Positions 30,400-43,625 of a DNA stretch of 64,000 bases are shown here, one piece after another (within the stretch, counting starts at the first letter, position 1; each line of letters begins with the position of its first letter). The notes under the pieces are model-generated. The model made no database searches. It worked only from the letters and a program-made list of their open reading frames with translations, and was not told the origin of the DNA. The position numbers and the translations under genes were made by a program. The stretch lies in NCBI GenBank assembly GCA_958009055.1, contig OY253657.1:677051-741050 (forward strand), in the 5' to 3' direction. This DNA comes from Choricystis sp. odSpoLacu1 (taxonomy: Eukaryota; Chlorophyta; Trebouxiophyceae).

Positions 30400-33300
30400 A
30401 TGCCTCCCGACGCCGACGCGCGCGCTGCAGCGGCCGCCGCCCCGGTGCGCGTGCTGCGGGGGCCCAACCTGACCAATCTGATGGCCGATCAGAGCGCGCT
30501 GGGGGTGATGTGAGTGTGGAAGGGTGGGGCTGGCAGGAGGCGGGCGCGGGGGCATCACGTTTTGTTTTTTCGTTTCGGTGGACCCACCCTCCCTCCCACC
30601 CTCTCCCTCCCTCCCCACAGCGAGTCATGGTCGGCCGAGCACCTGCGCCGCGTCACCCTGTTCCAAGCCTCCACCCCCTCCTCCCTGGACGCCCCCCCGG
30701 ACAAGGGGCCGCTGTGTTCCCTGGTCCACGGCCCAGGGTGCCGCGACTGCGTCTCCTGCCACTTTTGCAGGCAGAAGACGGCGGGCCCCAAGACGGTGTG
30801 CCCCTGTGCCGCCACGCGCCCCGCGCCGAGGCCGGGGGGGCGCAACCGAGGGAGGATTTGTGGCCCGTGCCTAGCAAACAGGTGGGGCCAGTCCCTCGCC
30901 TCCGCTCTGTCCAATCCCGACTGGCGCTGTCCCTGCTGCCTGGCCGTGTGCAACTGTTCGGGCGCCAACTGCCAGCGCAAGCTGGCGGGGCTGCTGGACA
31001 CTGGGCCGTTGGAGCGGGAAGCGCGGGCGTTGGGTTTTCTGTCGGCGGCCCACTATTTGACACACTCCCTGCAATCCTCCTCCGCCCGCCCACCCCCCCC
31101 GATTCCACCCGCGGATGCTGCTGTCGTGGCGGTGGAGCGGGCGGAGGGGGCGCGGCTGCTGGCTGAGGTGGGGGGGCCGACACACGCGGACGCGGCGCGC
31201 GCGGCTCGTGCTGCGGCGGCCGCCGCTGCCGTTGCGGCAGGCGATGCGGTCGCCCCACGCGCTCGGGCGGATGCAGACGCGGCAGCCGTCATGGTCATGC
31301 TGCGCGCTCGGCTGGGGGCGTGCGTGGCTGGGCCAGCGGGTGGTGAGGCAGCTGCGGCAGCCAACGCGCACACCACGACCCACGCGCCCACCACCCACCC
31401 CGACCCCTGGGCGCCCGCCGCCTCCTCCACGTGGGACACGCTGTACTATGCTGACGACGACGACGACGACGCCTCGGACGACGATACAGATGCTGCCGCG
31501 CGCGCGGCCCGCGCGTGCGGCGGCGGGCGGCGGTGGCAGCGCTGCCGTGACACCGACGGGCGGCGTGGACGAGACAGGGGGGCGTGGCAGTGTTCCCTGG
31601 TCTGGTGGCGAAGATGGGGATGCAGAGGCACGGTCCTCGGGTGGTCGGGCCGCCGCGCAGCCGCGCCCTCGCGCGGCGGCCGCGGCCGCGCCACCTCCCG
31701 GCGACGCTGCGCCGCGGCCACGCGCCGCCGCGGCGCCACCGCCGCCTCGGGACCCGCTGCGCAGCCCGCCCCACCGCCGTTCTCGGCCATCGCTGCGGGA
31801 GGCGGGCGCCGAGGGCGACACGCCGCCCGGGGGGGCGCGGGCGGCAGGCGGCGCCGCCACGACGCCAGCAGCAGCAGCGGCTGCCCCCCCCCGCCGCCGG
31901 CCTGCGCATCGATTTCGAGGTGGAAGCCCCCCACGCCGGCCTGGCGGGGGGCGGCGGCGGCCCGGGCGTCCAGATCACGTCTGTTGTGGGGGCTGCCGTC
32001 GCGGCTGCACGGACGGCAGCGCCCTGGGCGCGCCTGCCCGGCGCGGACGCGTGGGGGGTGCCCACTCCGCCCGCGCGCAAGCGTGGTGGCCACAGTGGTG
32101 GTGGTGGTGGTGGCGGCAGCCGGGCGAGGCAGCACGCGCCGCCGGCCGGGCCGTCGCCGCCAGCGTCGACGTCGCCGCGCGCGCGCGCGCGCCGCCAGCC
32201 GCCGCTGCCGCCGCGCCACCACCCGTGCCTGCACCAGAGGCTGACCCACTCCCCGCACCGCTGGTTCCTTTGCAACACGCTCCCCTGGCCGCACCCCCGC
32301 CCGTGCCCGCCGCCGCCCTGCCACCCGCGCCGCCGATCGCGGCCGCGAGCACGGCCGTCCCTTTTTCTGCCGACCCACTCACGCCGCGCCCCACCGACGC
32401 CGCCCCCCCCGCCTCCGACACGCACGCCGCCTGCCTGCTGACGTCGGCGCGGGCGGCACTTGCCTCTCTGCGCCGGGCGCGGGGGGTGGATGCAGGCGAG
32501 GGAGGGGGGGGTGCGGCGGCCGCGGCCGCCGACGCGCGGGTCGCTTCAGCGCTGCTCGACCGCGTCGGCGCGGCCCTGGCGGCCGCCGCCGCCACAGTGG
32601 GGTCGGTCGCCGTCACAGAAGCCGCCCCCTCCACCGGCCCTCGCGCCCCCGACCTGGCCCGGTCCGGCGCCCTGGCCGACGCGGCCGCGGCGGCCGTCGC
32701 GACGGCGTGCGGCGCGCCGCCCGCGCGCGCGCGGCCGCGGCACCAGCCCTCCTGGTCGGCCGCCCCGCCCCGCCCGCCCCCTCCGCCGACGCCGCCCGTC
32801 GAGCCGCCCGCCCCGGGGCGCGCCCCCCTCCCCTCGCCGACGCGGGCGCGTGCGACGTGGGGGCGAGGACGACACTTCTTGAAGCGCTGTTTCATTCCGC
32901 AGACGCGCTGGCAGCACGCAACCTAGACATCATCCCCGCCCGCCACGCCCTGGACGCCTTTGTGGGCGTGCTGCTGGATGAGCTGACGGCTGCTGCTGCG
33001 TTGGCCACGGCCGGCACCCCGTTTGGCGCGCCGCGAGACGCGGTGGTGGGGCGTGTCCGCCTACCCCCCGCCACGCCGCCGGGCGTCGCGGCCGCCGCCC
33101 TGGCCCCCCTCCTGGCCGCCGACGCGGGCCATCTGTGCTTTGTGCTGGACTTTGTCGGCAACCGGGGCGGCGGCGCGGGCGGGAGGCTGCTGGCGCCGTG
33201 GCTGGTGGCTCCGCTGGATGCAGCGGCCGAGAGTGATGGCGCGACCGCCTCTCCGCTCACCCTGCCGCTCGCCGTCCGCGCGCGCGCGCTGCACACGCTC

Positions 33301-36300
33301 GCCTCCATTCTGCAGACGGCGCCACGCACCCCGTCCGCCGCTGATACCGGCCGAGCGGCCGCGCTGGCGGAGTGGGTGGCCGCCAAAGCGGTGCCCCCGC
33401 TCGAGCGGGCAGTCGCGGCCGAGTTTCCACGCCGCCGCGACGCGCTCGCCTCCGCCCCGGGTGGCACCTCTGCAGACGTCGACCGGTCCGTCACCCTCAT
33501 CCCCACGGGCGCCTCCCCCGCCAAGCTGGTGGCGGTGCTGGCCCACGCGCACGCGTGGCTGGTGACGGCGGGCGGGGTGGGCCTGCCGCCGGCGCCGCGT
33601 GCCCCCACCCTCACCACCATCACCCCCGCCCTCGCCTCCATCCTGGACCGGGCGGCCGCGCCCTACGGCCTGGACGTCCTGTTGCGCAACCCGCTCGTCG
33701 GGTCCCCCTACCGCGGCCTGGCGCTGCGTTACGTGGCCTCTGCGCTGGCGGGCGCGCCCTCCCTCGGCACCACGCGCGCCGACGCGGCCGCCCTGGCCCG
33801 CGTCTGGCTGGCGGGCGCCCTGGACGCCGGCGTGGCCCGCCCCCTGGCCGCCCTGGCGGCCGCCCTGGCCGGGTGTGGGGGGGCTCCAGCCGAGTTGGTG
33901 GCCACCGTGCCTCCACACACCGCCGCAGCGTTGGCCGACGGCCACGGCGCGCACGCTGCGGCCCGCGCGCGGCGAAGTGGCGGCCGCCATGTTTGCCGCG
34001 CTGGCGGAGAGGCACGGACCCGCCACCGCCGCCGACGCGCTGGCAGGCGCGCTGGCCGCGGTGGAGGCGCGGCGCGGCGACGCGACGCGCGCGCGCGCGT
34101 GGCGCGGCGGTGGCGCGCTGCGACTGCGCCCCTGCTGGCTGCCGGCGTGGCCGCCGCATCCGGCCACGGCCCCGCAGTCACTCAGGGCGCCCACGGCGCC
34201 CGCCCCACCGTCGTGGCGGCCGCCCTGCGGTGCGCGTCCCTGGCGGCCGACGCGGCGGCCGCCGCCGCCGACGCCGACGCGGCCGCCGCGGCGACGCGCG
34301 GCGACGCGCCCGCCCGCCCGGCCTGCGCCGACGCTGTTGCCGACGCGGGGGACGAGCTGGCGGGGGGCGGCTACGCGGACGCGGTGCGCGGCGCGGTGGC
34401 GGGGGCGGCGGCAGTCGCGGCGCGCGGTGGCGGCGCGGCGGCGACCGACGCGCGCTCCATTCTGTGGGCACTCACCGACGCCGCCACGGCCGTGCCGCGC
34501 GGGGCGGCGGCCACGACCGCTGTCACGGCAGCCGTGGCGGTGGCCGCGCTGGTGGACGCAGTGGGTGTGGCCGGCGCCCCCCGCGCCTGGGACGCCGCGC
34601 CGCGCGCTGTCCGCGACACCATGCACGCCCTTGTCTGTGGCCCCCTGCGCGCCTCCCTGCGCTGCGCCCACGTTGACGCCGCCTCTGTGGCGGCGTCTGG
34701 TGGCGCGGCGAGGCTGGTGGGGGCGCTGCTGCTGGCGTGGGCGGTGGTAGAGGGTGGAGGAGGTGGGGAGGGCGCCGCACCCGACGACGCCCCACCACCG
34801 CCCGCCTGGCTGCGCGCGCTCCTCCCCCCCGTCCTGGCCCCCTTGGTCGAAGCCCTGTGCCCCGCCTCCGGCGACGCGGGTGGCGACGCCCCCCCGGTCC
34901 CTGGCCGGTCGGCCGCCGTGTTTGAGGTGGCGTCGGATCTGGTGGCCGCCGCGTCTGCGCGCGGGGCGCCCGCCGCCACCGCTGCCCTCCTCCCGCGCGC
35001 CCCGCCGCACGCGCCGCCGCCGCCCCCGACATCCACCATCCCGTTTGCGGGTGGGCCCCTGCAGACGGGGGACCCGGTGCCGGCCGACAGGGTGGCGGGC
35101 GCGCTGCACGAGTGGTGGTTGGCGGCGGTTGGTGCGGCGGTCGCCGCGGTCGCGCTCTCCGCGCGTGTCCCACCCTCCTCCCTGGACGCCACCACCCCCA
35201 CCCCTCCCCTCACCCCCGCCCGCGCCCGGGCTGTGCGGTCGTCCCTGCAGACGCTGCTGGGGGCGCCGCGCGCGGTGGAGGCGCCGCCCGCGGGGGCGGC
35301 TACGCCGCCGCCGTCGCGCGTGCGGGCCGACCGCGCACGCGCGGCGGCGGCCGCCACCCCGGCTGACGCTGCAGTGGCGGGGTTGACGCTGTTGGAGAGG
35401 TTGGCGCGTGCTGGTCCCGTTTGCGTGCCGTGGGCGGCGGCGGGGCTGGTGACTGCGCGCGCGGCCGCGGCCGCGCCGACCGCGCCTACTTCTGTGCGTG
35501 CCGCCTTTGACGCGGCGGTGGCGGCCCTGGGGTGGGGAGGGGGTGTGCTGCCCGTGGGCAGTGCGATGGTGCCGGTGCCGTTTGCGGAGGAGGAGGCCGC
35601 GGAGGTGAAGGTGCACGCGTCTCCGCCGCCGCGCCCGCCGCCACCGCAGCAGCCACCGCAGCCGCAGGCGGCGCCACCCCCCCCTCCCCCCGCCCAAGCG
35701 CGTGAGCGAGGGCGTGGCACGCCACCCGTCGCCACCGCCGCCCATGCCGTCCGACTGGCGGGCCGCGGTCGCCGCGACGCGGTCCACGCTCGCGTCCGCG
35801 CGTCCCTGCACCCGCCTCCCCTGGGTGGCCGCGTCGGCCCGCCCCCCCGTCACCACGCCGGACGGCGCCATGCTGACCCTGCTGCTCACGGATGACGGCG
35901 ACGGCGCCAAGCTGGCGGCGCTGGGGTGGCCGCTGGGTGGTGGTGACGACGCGCCGCCCGACGCTGCGCCGGTTGCCACGCTGTGGCCGGCCCTGCAGGC
36001 GGGCGTCGCCTCCCCCGGCCGCGCTGGCGCGCCTGTCGACACCGCCGCACGCCGCCGCATTGTGGTCACCCACGTGCGCGTGCTGAGCGGGGGGGCGCGC
36101 GCGTCCCTGGTGGCGACAGCCGCGACCACTCTGCGCGTGTGGAGCGGTGACACCGACGGCCGCCCCCCGCTCACCTCGCTGTCCCCCGGCTCCCTGCCCG
36201 CCCGCCCCCCGCCCCCTGGCTTTGTGCTGGATGGCGACGCAGCGCGCGCCCTGGCGGCAGAGGTGGCGGCGGACACGGGGGCGCCGCCAGCGGCCGCAGC

Positions 36301-36445
36301 CGCGGCGGTCGTCCAAGCCAAGGGGCTGCTGGCGCGCCGCCCCCCGGTCAACGGGGGGGCGGGCCTGTCGTCGGTGACGCGGGCCGAGCTGAAGGAGAAG
36401 GCGGCGGCGTTGCTGCTGGGGCGGGGAGGGGTGGTGAGAGAGTGA
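30400..36445 (+). CDS. Very long protein with an N-terminal CDCA7-type zinc finger (frame interrupted)
   Basis: Exon 1 is 30400-30509 and exon 2 starts at 30621 (GVIESWSAEHLRRV). Residues about 60-170 form a zf-4CXXC_R1 domain: CRDCVSCHFCRQKT, then GRICGPCLANRWG, then WRCPCCLAVCNCSGANCQ. In CDCA7 this domain recognises hemimethylated CpG and recruits the HELLS remodeller. Acidic and Pro/Ala-rich linkers follow, then a long helical Ala-rich region (about 32.7-35.5 kb). The last 240 residues hold beta-rich segments (GAMLTLLLTDDGDGAKLAAL, IVVTHVRVLSGGARASLV) that might be an OB fold. Seven frame changes are needed, near 31505, 31884-31892, 32176-32192, 32721-32736, 33965, 34090 and 35677-35691, all in C or CG tracts. 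Corrected length is about 1,980 residues. A single gene is inferred because no AT-rich break interrupts it. Two adjacent genes remain possible. Confidence 0.6.
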
Positions 36446-36685
36446 AGAGTGAGACGTGTGTGTGTGTGTGTGTGTTTCTTCTGTAGAGTGTTTCTGGGCG
36501 TGCCTGCAGCATGTGGCGATTGTTCCCCCTTTTTTGGCACACACGAGAGAGAGAGAGAGAAGGTCTGCGGGGGTGTCTTGATGTGTTGTCACACAAAGAA
36601 AAAAAACGCGCGCGGCGCTTTTCTCTCGACGCCTGCCACACCATGCACTCGTGTGCCCCTCTTCTCTCTCTTCCTTCCTCCCTCT

Positions 36686-37823
36686 TCACAGCGCCTTGAA
36701 GTACTCCATGGAGTCGGCGGGCGTCGGCTTCATGGTGGCCGCCCCGGGCGTCCACCCCGCGGGGCACACTTCGTCAGGGTTGCTTTGCACGTACTGCAGC
36801 GCCTGCAGCACGCGCAGCGTCTCGTCCACCGACCGCCCAAAGGCCAGGTTGTTGATGGTGGCGTGCTGGACGACGCCCTCCTTGTCGATGATGAACAGGC
36901 CGCGCAGGGCGACGCCGTCGGGGGAGAGGACGCCGTAGGCCTCGGAAATCTCGCGCTTCAGGTCGGAGACCAAATGGTACTTCAGGTCGCCAACCCCACC
37001 CTCGGTGCGGGCGGTCTGGATCCAGGCCAGGTGGGAGAAGGCGGAGTCGACGGAGACGCCGCAGACGGCTGGAGTGGTGGGGAGGAGAGGGAGGGTAGAA
37101 AGGCGAGTGAGAGGAAACGAAACGCGAAAAAAAAAAACACACACAAAACAAAAAAACTAACCCTCTCTCTCCTACTCACCCGCGCCCAGCTTCTCGAACT
37201 CGGCGATGCGGTCGTCAAAGGCGGTGATCTCGGTGGGGCAGACGAAGGTCCAGTCGAGGGGGTAGAAGAAGAGGACGACGTACTTCTTGCCCTGGGGGGA
37301 GGGAGGGAGGGGAGGAGAGTGTGTGTGAGCGCCCGCGTCGTGGCCGCTTTGCGAGCCGCAAACAAACGCGCACAATCCCTCCCTCTCTCCTCCCTCTCCA
37401 CTCTCACCTTGAACTGGGACAGCGACAGGTCCACAAACTCCTGGTCCAGCACCGCCTGCGCGGTGAACTCGGGTGCGGGCGAGCCGACGAGCGGGGCCTG
37501 TGTGTGTTGGAGAGGGGAGAAACGTGAGATCGCTACCCCGGTTTGCTTCCTGTGTGTGTGCGGCCTGCCCACCGCCTCCCCGTTGTCCCGCCCCCTCTCT
37601 GCCACGCTCAGACGACTGCGTCCCCTCGAATGCGGCAAAGTGGGGGGGGAGGCGGCGGGCACGCAGGCCACACACGCCCCCCCCACCAGCAGCCGAACAA
37701 AAAAAAGAAACTCACCGCAGCGGCGGACACACGGCGCGCGGCCGGCGCGGCGGCGGGGCGGGCCACACGCGCCAGACGGGGCGCGACGGACGGGCGGGCA
37801 GCGGTGGCGAGGGAGAAGGCCAT
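36686..37823 (-). CDS. PRX: Plastid typical 2-Cys peroxiredoxin
   Basis: Exons are 37823-37716, 37497-37408, 37291-37180 and 37068-36686, all in phase, giving 230 residues. A 36-residue Ala/Arg/Ser-rich transit peptide corresponds exactly to exon 1. The peroxidatic Cys84 is in FVCPTEI and the resolving Cys205 in EVCPAGW. A GGVG motif and a C-terminal YF (MEYFKAL) mark the overoxidation-sensitive eukaryotic form. The homodimeric enzyme reduces H2O2 and alkyl hydroperoxides in the stroma, using NTRC or thioredoxin as reductant, and is the plant BAS1 counterpart. It converges with the long zinc-finger gene across 240 bp. Confidence 0.96.
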
Positions 37824-38432
37824 GGCGATTTTTGGAGGGAGGGGGGAGGGAAGAGAACGATGAGTTGTTGAACGAGCGGAAGGCCACTCAGAGAAAACAC
37901 CGACGGACCACCTTCGAGAAAACGCTCTCACACACGCACGCACTCGGCCAGGACTGCGACCTCGTGGGAGTGCAGGCCACAGGAGAGGCAGCTGGCGCGC
38001 CTTGCCCCATGCCTTTTTTTGTGAGGAGTGTGTGGGGGGCGGGAAGTGCGGTGGGAACGGCTCAGGAGCCACACACACGCACACACCGCCACATCACAAA
38101 CGGCACATCCCCCGTTCCAGCGCGCTCTGCGCAGTATTTACACACGTGTCGCGTGGGCGGGCAGGGGGTGGGGTTTGCACCAAAATAGCTCCCCTTTTGA
38201 GGGTTTTGTTTTTTTGCGGATTTTTTTTTATCGGTTGGTGTTCACTCTCTCACACACTCTCTCGTCTCTTCGCTCAGCACCCCAGGGGGTGGTCAACGAG
38301 GGGTCGAGTCACCACAACACACACACAACCGGGGGGCGGCAGCAGGCGGTTTTCTGTCGCGATGCGATTGTTCACACACGCGCGCGCGCGCGCACCCTTG
38401 TGTTTTCCACACAACACAGAGAGCTGTGGTGT
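37824..38432. other. Intergenic upstream of peroxiredoxin, downstream of ferredoxin
   Basis: 609 bp with no coding frame I would support. TTACA at 38138-38142 reads TGTAA on the minus strand and could be the ferredoxin poly(A) signal, which would imply a 3' UTR of about 300 nt. GC alternation (CG)n is present near 38380. Confidence 0.55.
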
Positions 38433-39708
<1,276 letters not shown>

Positions 39709-39903
39709 GGTGTTGTGGAGTGGGTGGGGGGGGGGGTGTTGGGGGGTGAGGGAGTTCGGAAAAGGAAGTCGGAAGTGTGGGAGGGCAGCGAAAACTCACA
39801 CGGTGCTCCCTCCCTCCCTGTCTCTTGGCCCAAACGGTCGCAGGACAACAGAGCGCGATCACACACACACACACACACACACTACACACACTCTCCATCA
39901 TCC

Positions 39904-40714
39904 TCACGGCTCCGCCACGCTGGCCGCCCCCGCGACGCGAGCGGGCGCGGTCGCGGCCGCCAGCGCGGCCGCCAACCCCGCGCCACTTGCGGTGGGCGCG
40001 CCCCACAGCGCGGGCCAGTCTGCCAGCGCGTTCTCCGCTCCCGACAGCAGGGCGTCCCCCGGGCGGCCACAGTGGGCGTCGACGATGAGGGTCCCTCCCG
40101 TGGACGCGGCGCAGCGGGGCGGGGGTGGCGGTCGCCACCAGGGCTGGCCCGACGCAGGCCACGCTCCCATCCTCTGGGTTGAGCTCGCACCGCCCTCCCG
40201 TGAGGAGAAGGTTGACGCCGGGGCCGGCGCACATGGGTGGATTGGCCAGGGCGGGGTAGGCGGATGCGCTGCGGCACGGGCGCGGCAGCTCCACAGACGC
40301 AGAGGCAGCAGAAGACCCGGCTGCCGACCTCGCAGGAGGCGCGCCCGTGGGCAGGGGGCCCCCGCTGTGCAGCAGGGGGGAGAGCCAGACTTGCAGGTTG
40401 GACAGGATCTCTGTTTTTGGAGGGTGGGACAGTGGGGGCAACGCCCGAGGGTGTCTGTCTCATCAACCAACCTCCCTCTCCTCCTTTCTCTTCTCACGGC
40501 AGCTGGCCGTCAGCAACGTCCCATCCTCCGCCGTCTCGGTCACTGCGGCCGCCGACACGCCGTCGCACACGGCGGCCGCGACGGTCCGGCCGTCGCCCGC
40601 GGCCGCGGTGGCGGTGACGGTGACCGGGGGCGCCCAGGGGGGGCGGGCCCCGGTGGCGGTCGCCAGGGAGGCGGCCAGCAGGAGCGTGGTGGCGCGCAGG
40701 AGGGTGGGCGCCAT
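39904..40714 (-). CDS. Small secreted cysteine-containing protein of unknown function
   Basis: Exon 1 is 40714-40498 and exon 2 starts at 40410; the join TASC|QILSNLQVW is in phase. The N-terminus MAPTLLRATTLLLAASLATATGA is a clear signal peptide. The mature part of about 215 residues has eight cysteines, for example GGRCELNPEDGSVACVG and VDAHCGRPGD, suggesting disulfide bonds outside the cell. I recognise no family. A one-base frame change is needed near 40110-40125 in short C/G runs; the downstream frame then ends at TGA 39906-39904, giving about 240 residues. It shares a 155-bp divergent promoter with the ceramide synthase-like gene. Confidence 0.55.
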
Positions 40715-40869
40715 GATGTGTGGTCGGGGAGTGTGTGTGGCGGAGGGCGGGGAGAGAGCGCGCAAGAGCACCACAAACACACACTCCCTTTGTTTTTGGC
40801 GCGAGGGCGGTGCTCTTTGCCGCTCACGCTTCCTCTCCCGCACCTCCCCACCCCTCCCCACCCTTCCAC
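40715..40869. promoter_or_regulatory. 155-bp divergent promoter
   Basis: Separates the start codons of the secreted protein and the LAG1-like gene. Confidence 0.55.
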
Positions 40870-42214
40870 ATGGCGCTTGCCAACTGGGCCGATTGGGCCT
40901 TCCACCGCGTCCCGGCCGCGGCCGCCGACGCGTTCGCCTCCGGCTCCCCGCTGCAGCTGCTGCAGACGAGGGAGGGCGTGTACGTGGCCGCCGCCGCCGT
41001 CGCGGTGGCCACGCCGGCGGTCAGGGTGGCGTTGACGCGGCTGGTGTTTGACGTGAGTGGTGGAGGAGAGGAGAGGAGAGGGTGTGGTGGGAGGCACGCG
41101 AATCGGGAAGACACACACACAAAAAAAAAACGCGCGCGCGGAACGCTGGCGCTGCCTTCCCCCACAAACCGACGTCTCTCCCCCCCCCACACACACACAC
41201 ACAGCCCATCGGCCGGGCCGCCATCCCCGCCCTGGCCAAGTCGCCGGGCGCCCCTCTCACCCAGAGCCAGCGCTACAAGCTGGTCAAGTGGAATGGTGAG
41301 AGAGAGAGAGGGTTTTTGTGTTTTGTGTGGGGCGCCTTTTTTGTCGTGCCACCCACCCACACCCAACCCACCAACCCACACCCACTCTCCACAGAATCCT
41401 TCTGGAAGATGACCGTCTATGCCGCCTTCACCACCCTGGCCGCCGTCGCGGCCGCCGCCTCCGGCATCCTGCACTTTGACGGCGCAGAGTTTTGGCGCGG
41501 GTGCACCCGCTTCCCCCCCTGCAACTTCCCTCCCGCCCCCCTGATCTACGCCATCTACGCCCTGGAGCTGGGGTTTTATGTGCAGGCGATTCCAGCGCTG
41601 GCACTGTGGGAGGTGCGGCGGAAAGACTTTGCGGAGCTGATGGCGCACCATGTGGCCACCATTGCACTGATCGTGTACTCGATGCAGGTCAAGTGAGTTA
41701 GCGATGGGTTTGTGTGTGTGGTGGGGAGGAGGAAGGGAGCGCGGGGGCCGTGTGCGATTGTCGCGGCGAAACAAGAAAGAAAAAAAACTCAAAAACCAAC
41801 ACCCCACCCCACACCCCACCCACACCTAGCTTCACCCGGGTCGGCTGTCTCGTCTTCCTGTGCCACGACGTCAACGACATCTTTCTGGAATCCGCCAAGC
41901 TGGCCCGCTACGCGCGCCGCTGCGTCGCGCCGACCGCACTCTTCGTCGCCTTCGCCGTGTCCTGGGTCATTTCCCGCCTCATCTACTTCCCCCTCGTCCT
42001 CATCCAGTCGGCCGCCATCCATCCGGCGACGCTGGTGGCCATTCAGTACGAGATCGACCCCCACCCCCACTGGTACTTTTTTGTCGGTTTCCTGTCCTTC
42101 CTCCTGTGCCTGCACGCCTACTGGTCCGTCCTCATCGGCCGCGTCGTGGCCAAGACGCTGGCCGCGGGGCAGCCGGACGATGTGCGGGAGGAGGACGACA
42201 GCGACAGCGATTGA
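40870..42214 (+). CDS. LAG1: TLC-domain ceramide synthase (LAG1-like)
   Basis: Exons are 40870-41052, 41205-41295, 41395-41692 and 41830-42214, all in phase, giving 318 residues. The Lag1 motif is split by intron 3: ELMAHHVATIALIVYSMQVN then FTRVGCLVFLCHDVNDIFLE. The double histidine and the HDxxDxxLE segment are the catalytic signature of ceramide synthases, which acylate sphingoid bases in the ER. About six hydrophobic helices are visible and the C-terminus is an acidic DDVREEDDSDSD tail, a site of possible phosphorylation as in animal and yeast enzymes. TRAM or CLN8 proteins share the fold, but they lack this motif. Confidence 0.93.
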
Positions 42215-42629
42215 TGTGGAGGTTGGAGGGGAGAGCTGCCGGCGTTCTGATTCTTTTTCTCAGATCCATGTTTTTTTTGTTTTGCTTTGCCCTACTTTAC
42301 AAACCACCACGCATTACACACACACCGTCGCAGTGAGAGAGAGAGAGAGACGGGACAACGTCACGCACCAACCCTTTTTTTCTTTTTTGATGTTTTTGGA
42401 TTTTGTCGAGTCCTTGTCCCCCCTTTTAAAAGTTCCAAACTAGCACTGTGTTACCAAGGTTTTTTCCTATCTGTCCCATGAAGATGTTGTGGGTGGTCGG
42501 AGTGGACAGCAGCACGGAGGCACGCGCCCTGGAGAGGAAGGAGGCGCGTTTTTTTTTCGACGACGCCCTCACTCGCCGACACTTTTCGCTCCCTTTCCAC
42601 CCTTTCAGCCCCGCCTCCCAAACGCCCGC
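42215..42629. other. Intergenic, LAG1-like to CP12
   Basis: 415 bp, T-rich near 42240-42290 and 42374-42410, consistent with a 3' UTR, then the CP12 5' flank. No gene seen. Confidence 0.6.
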
Positions 42630-43401
42630 ATGAAGCTCCAAGCCATCCGCCCCCGTCTGGCGCCCGCGGCGCGTGCGCCGGCTCGCGCCAACCGCATCGT
42701 CGTTCGCGCGGCGGCCCCGGTGAGTGTGTGTGGGGAGGGGAGTGGGGAAAAGGGCAGCAGCCCAATTGACAGAAAACGTCGGCTTCTCTCGCCTGCGCCT
42801 TGCCACCACACCCACGCCCCCCTTTCCCTGCCGCTGCACGTGGTTGGACTGGCTCCGCCGTCGTGGGGCGTCGCATCGGGGCGGCAGGGGGGGAAGCGAC
42901 GCGCGTGCGGGTGTGCGCACCCGCTGGCCAAGTGGCCGCGGGGGCGTGGGTTGCATTGCTGCCCCGCGCCCCCGCTGCCTGCTGCCTGCCCTCCTCCCCG
43001 CGCCTGCACACAGTGCCTCTGTGTGTGTGTGTGTGCCTGCGCACGCGTGCGAAAAGCGGGGGAAGAGCCGTCTGCACACACCGGGCGCGACACCCGAAAA
43101 ACCCCGACCGAAAACAAAACCCCGCCTCACCTTTGTCCCTCTCCCACCCACCCCTCAGACCGCCGAGGACGTGCGCGCCGCCCTCGAGTCCGCCGTCCGC
43201 CTGGAGTCGGGCAAAGCCTCCAAGGCTGAAGTGAAGGCGGCGTGGGACTCGGTCGCGTCGCTCGCCTCATCGGCCGCGGCCGCCGTCTTCCAACTCTCCG
43301 ACGCTGAGCTGGCCGCTCGCTCCGTGTCCGCGGACGACGTGCTGATGAAGTTCTGTGAAGCCAACCCGGACGCCGACGAGTGCCGCGTGTACGACGACTG
43401 A
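42630..43401 (+). CDS. CP12: CP12, Calvin-cycle regulatory protein
   Basis: Exons are 42630-42719 and 43159-43401, joined in phase 0, giving 110 residues. Exon 1 is a 30-residue Arg/Ala-rich transit peptide. The C-terminus CEANPDADECRVYDD is the GAPDH-binding CP12 signature, with Cys96 and Cys105 able to form the C-terminal disulfide. AAWDSVASL corresponds to the central AWD_VEEL core. The usual N-terminal cysteine pair is absent; that region reads RLESGKASKAEVKAAWD. CP12 ties GAPDH and phosphoribulokinase into an inactive complex in the dark. Loss of the N-terminal pair would alter PRK binding. The 439-bp intron is long for this window. Confidence 0.93.
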
Positions 43402-43527
43402 AGCAGGAGGAGGATGGAAGAGAGGGAGGAAAGAGAGAGAGAGAGGAACACCAGGCGTGGCGTGGGGGAGAGGAAGGTTGACTCCCATCCCCCCCACCAC
43501 CCGCCCACTATCTCCACAAACGATGCA

Positions 43528-43532
43528 TGTAA
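43528..43532 (+). terminator. TGTAA poly(A) signal of CP12
   Basis: TGTAA followed by AAA, 127 bp after the CP12 stop. Confidence 0.5.
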
Positions 43533-43625
43533 AAATGATCGACAACAGAATGTGTGTTAAACGCAGGCAGGATTGCCCCCTCTTTTTTCTAAACTCCGTT
43601 TCTACACAACACCCTCTATCCCTCT

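Noticed and set aside
33061..36540. Antisense open frame of about 1,159 codons
   Set aside because: It is a shadow of the long plus-strand gene in GC-rich DNA, with Arg/Pro/Gly-rich content and no domain.
36449..38188. Plus-strand frame of about 580 codons over peroxiredoxin
   Set aside because: It is antisense to four well-supported exons and has no recognisable domain.
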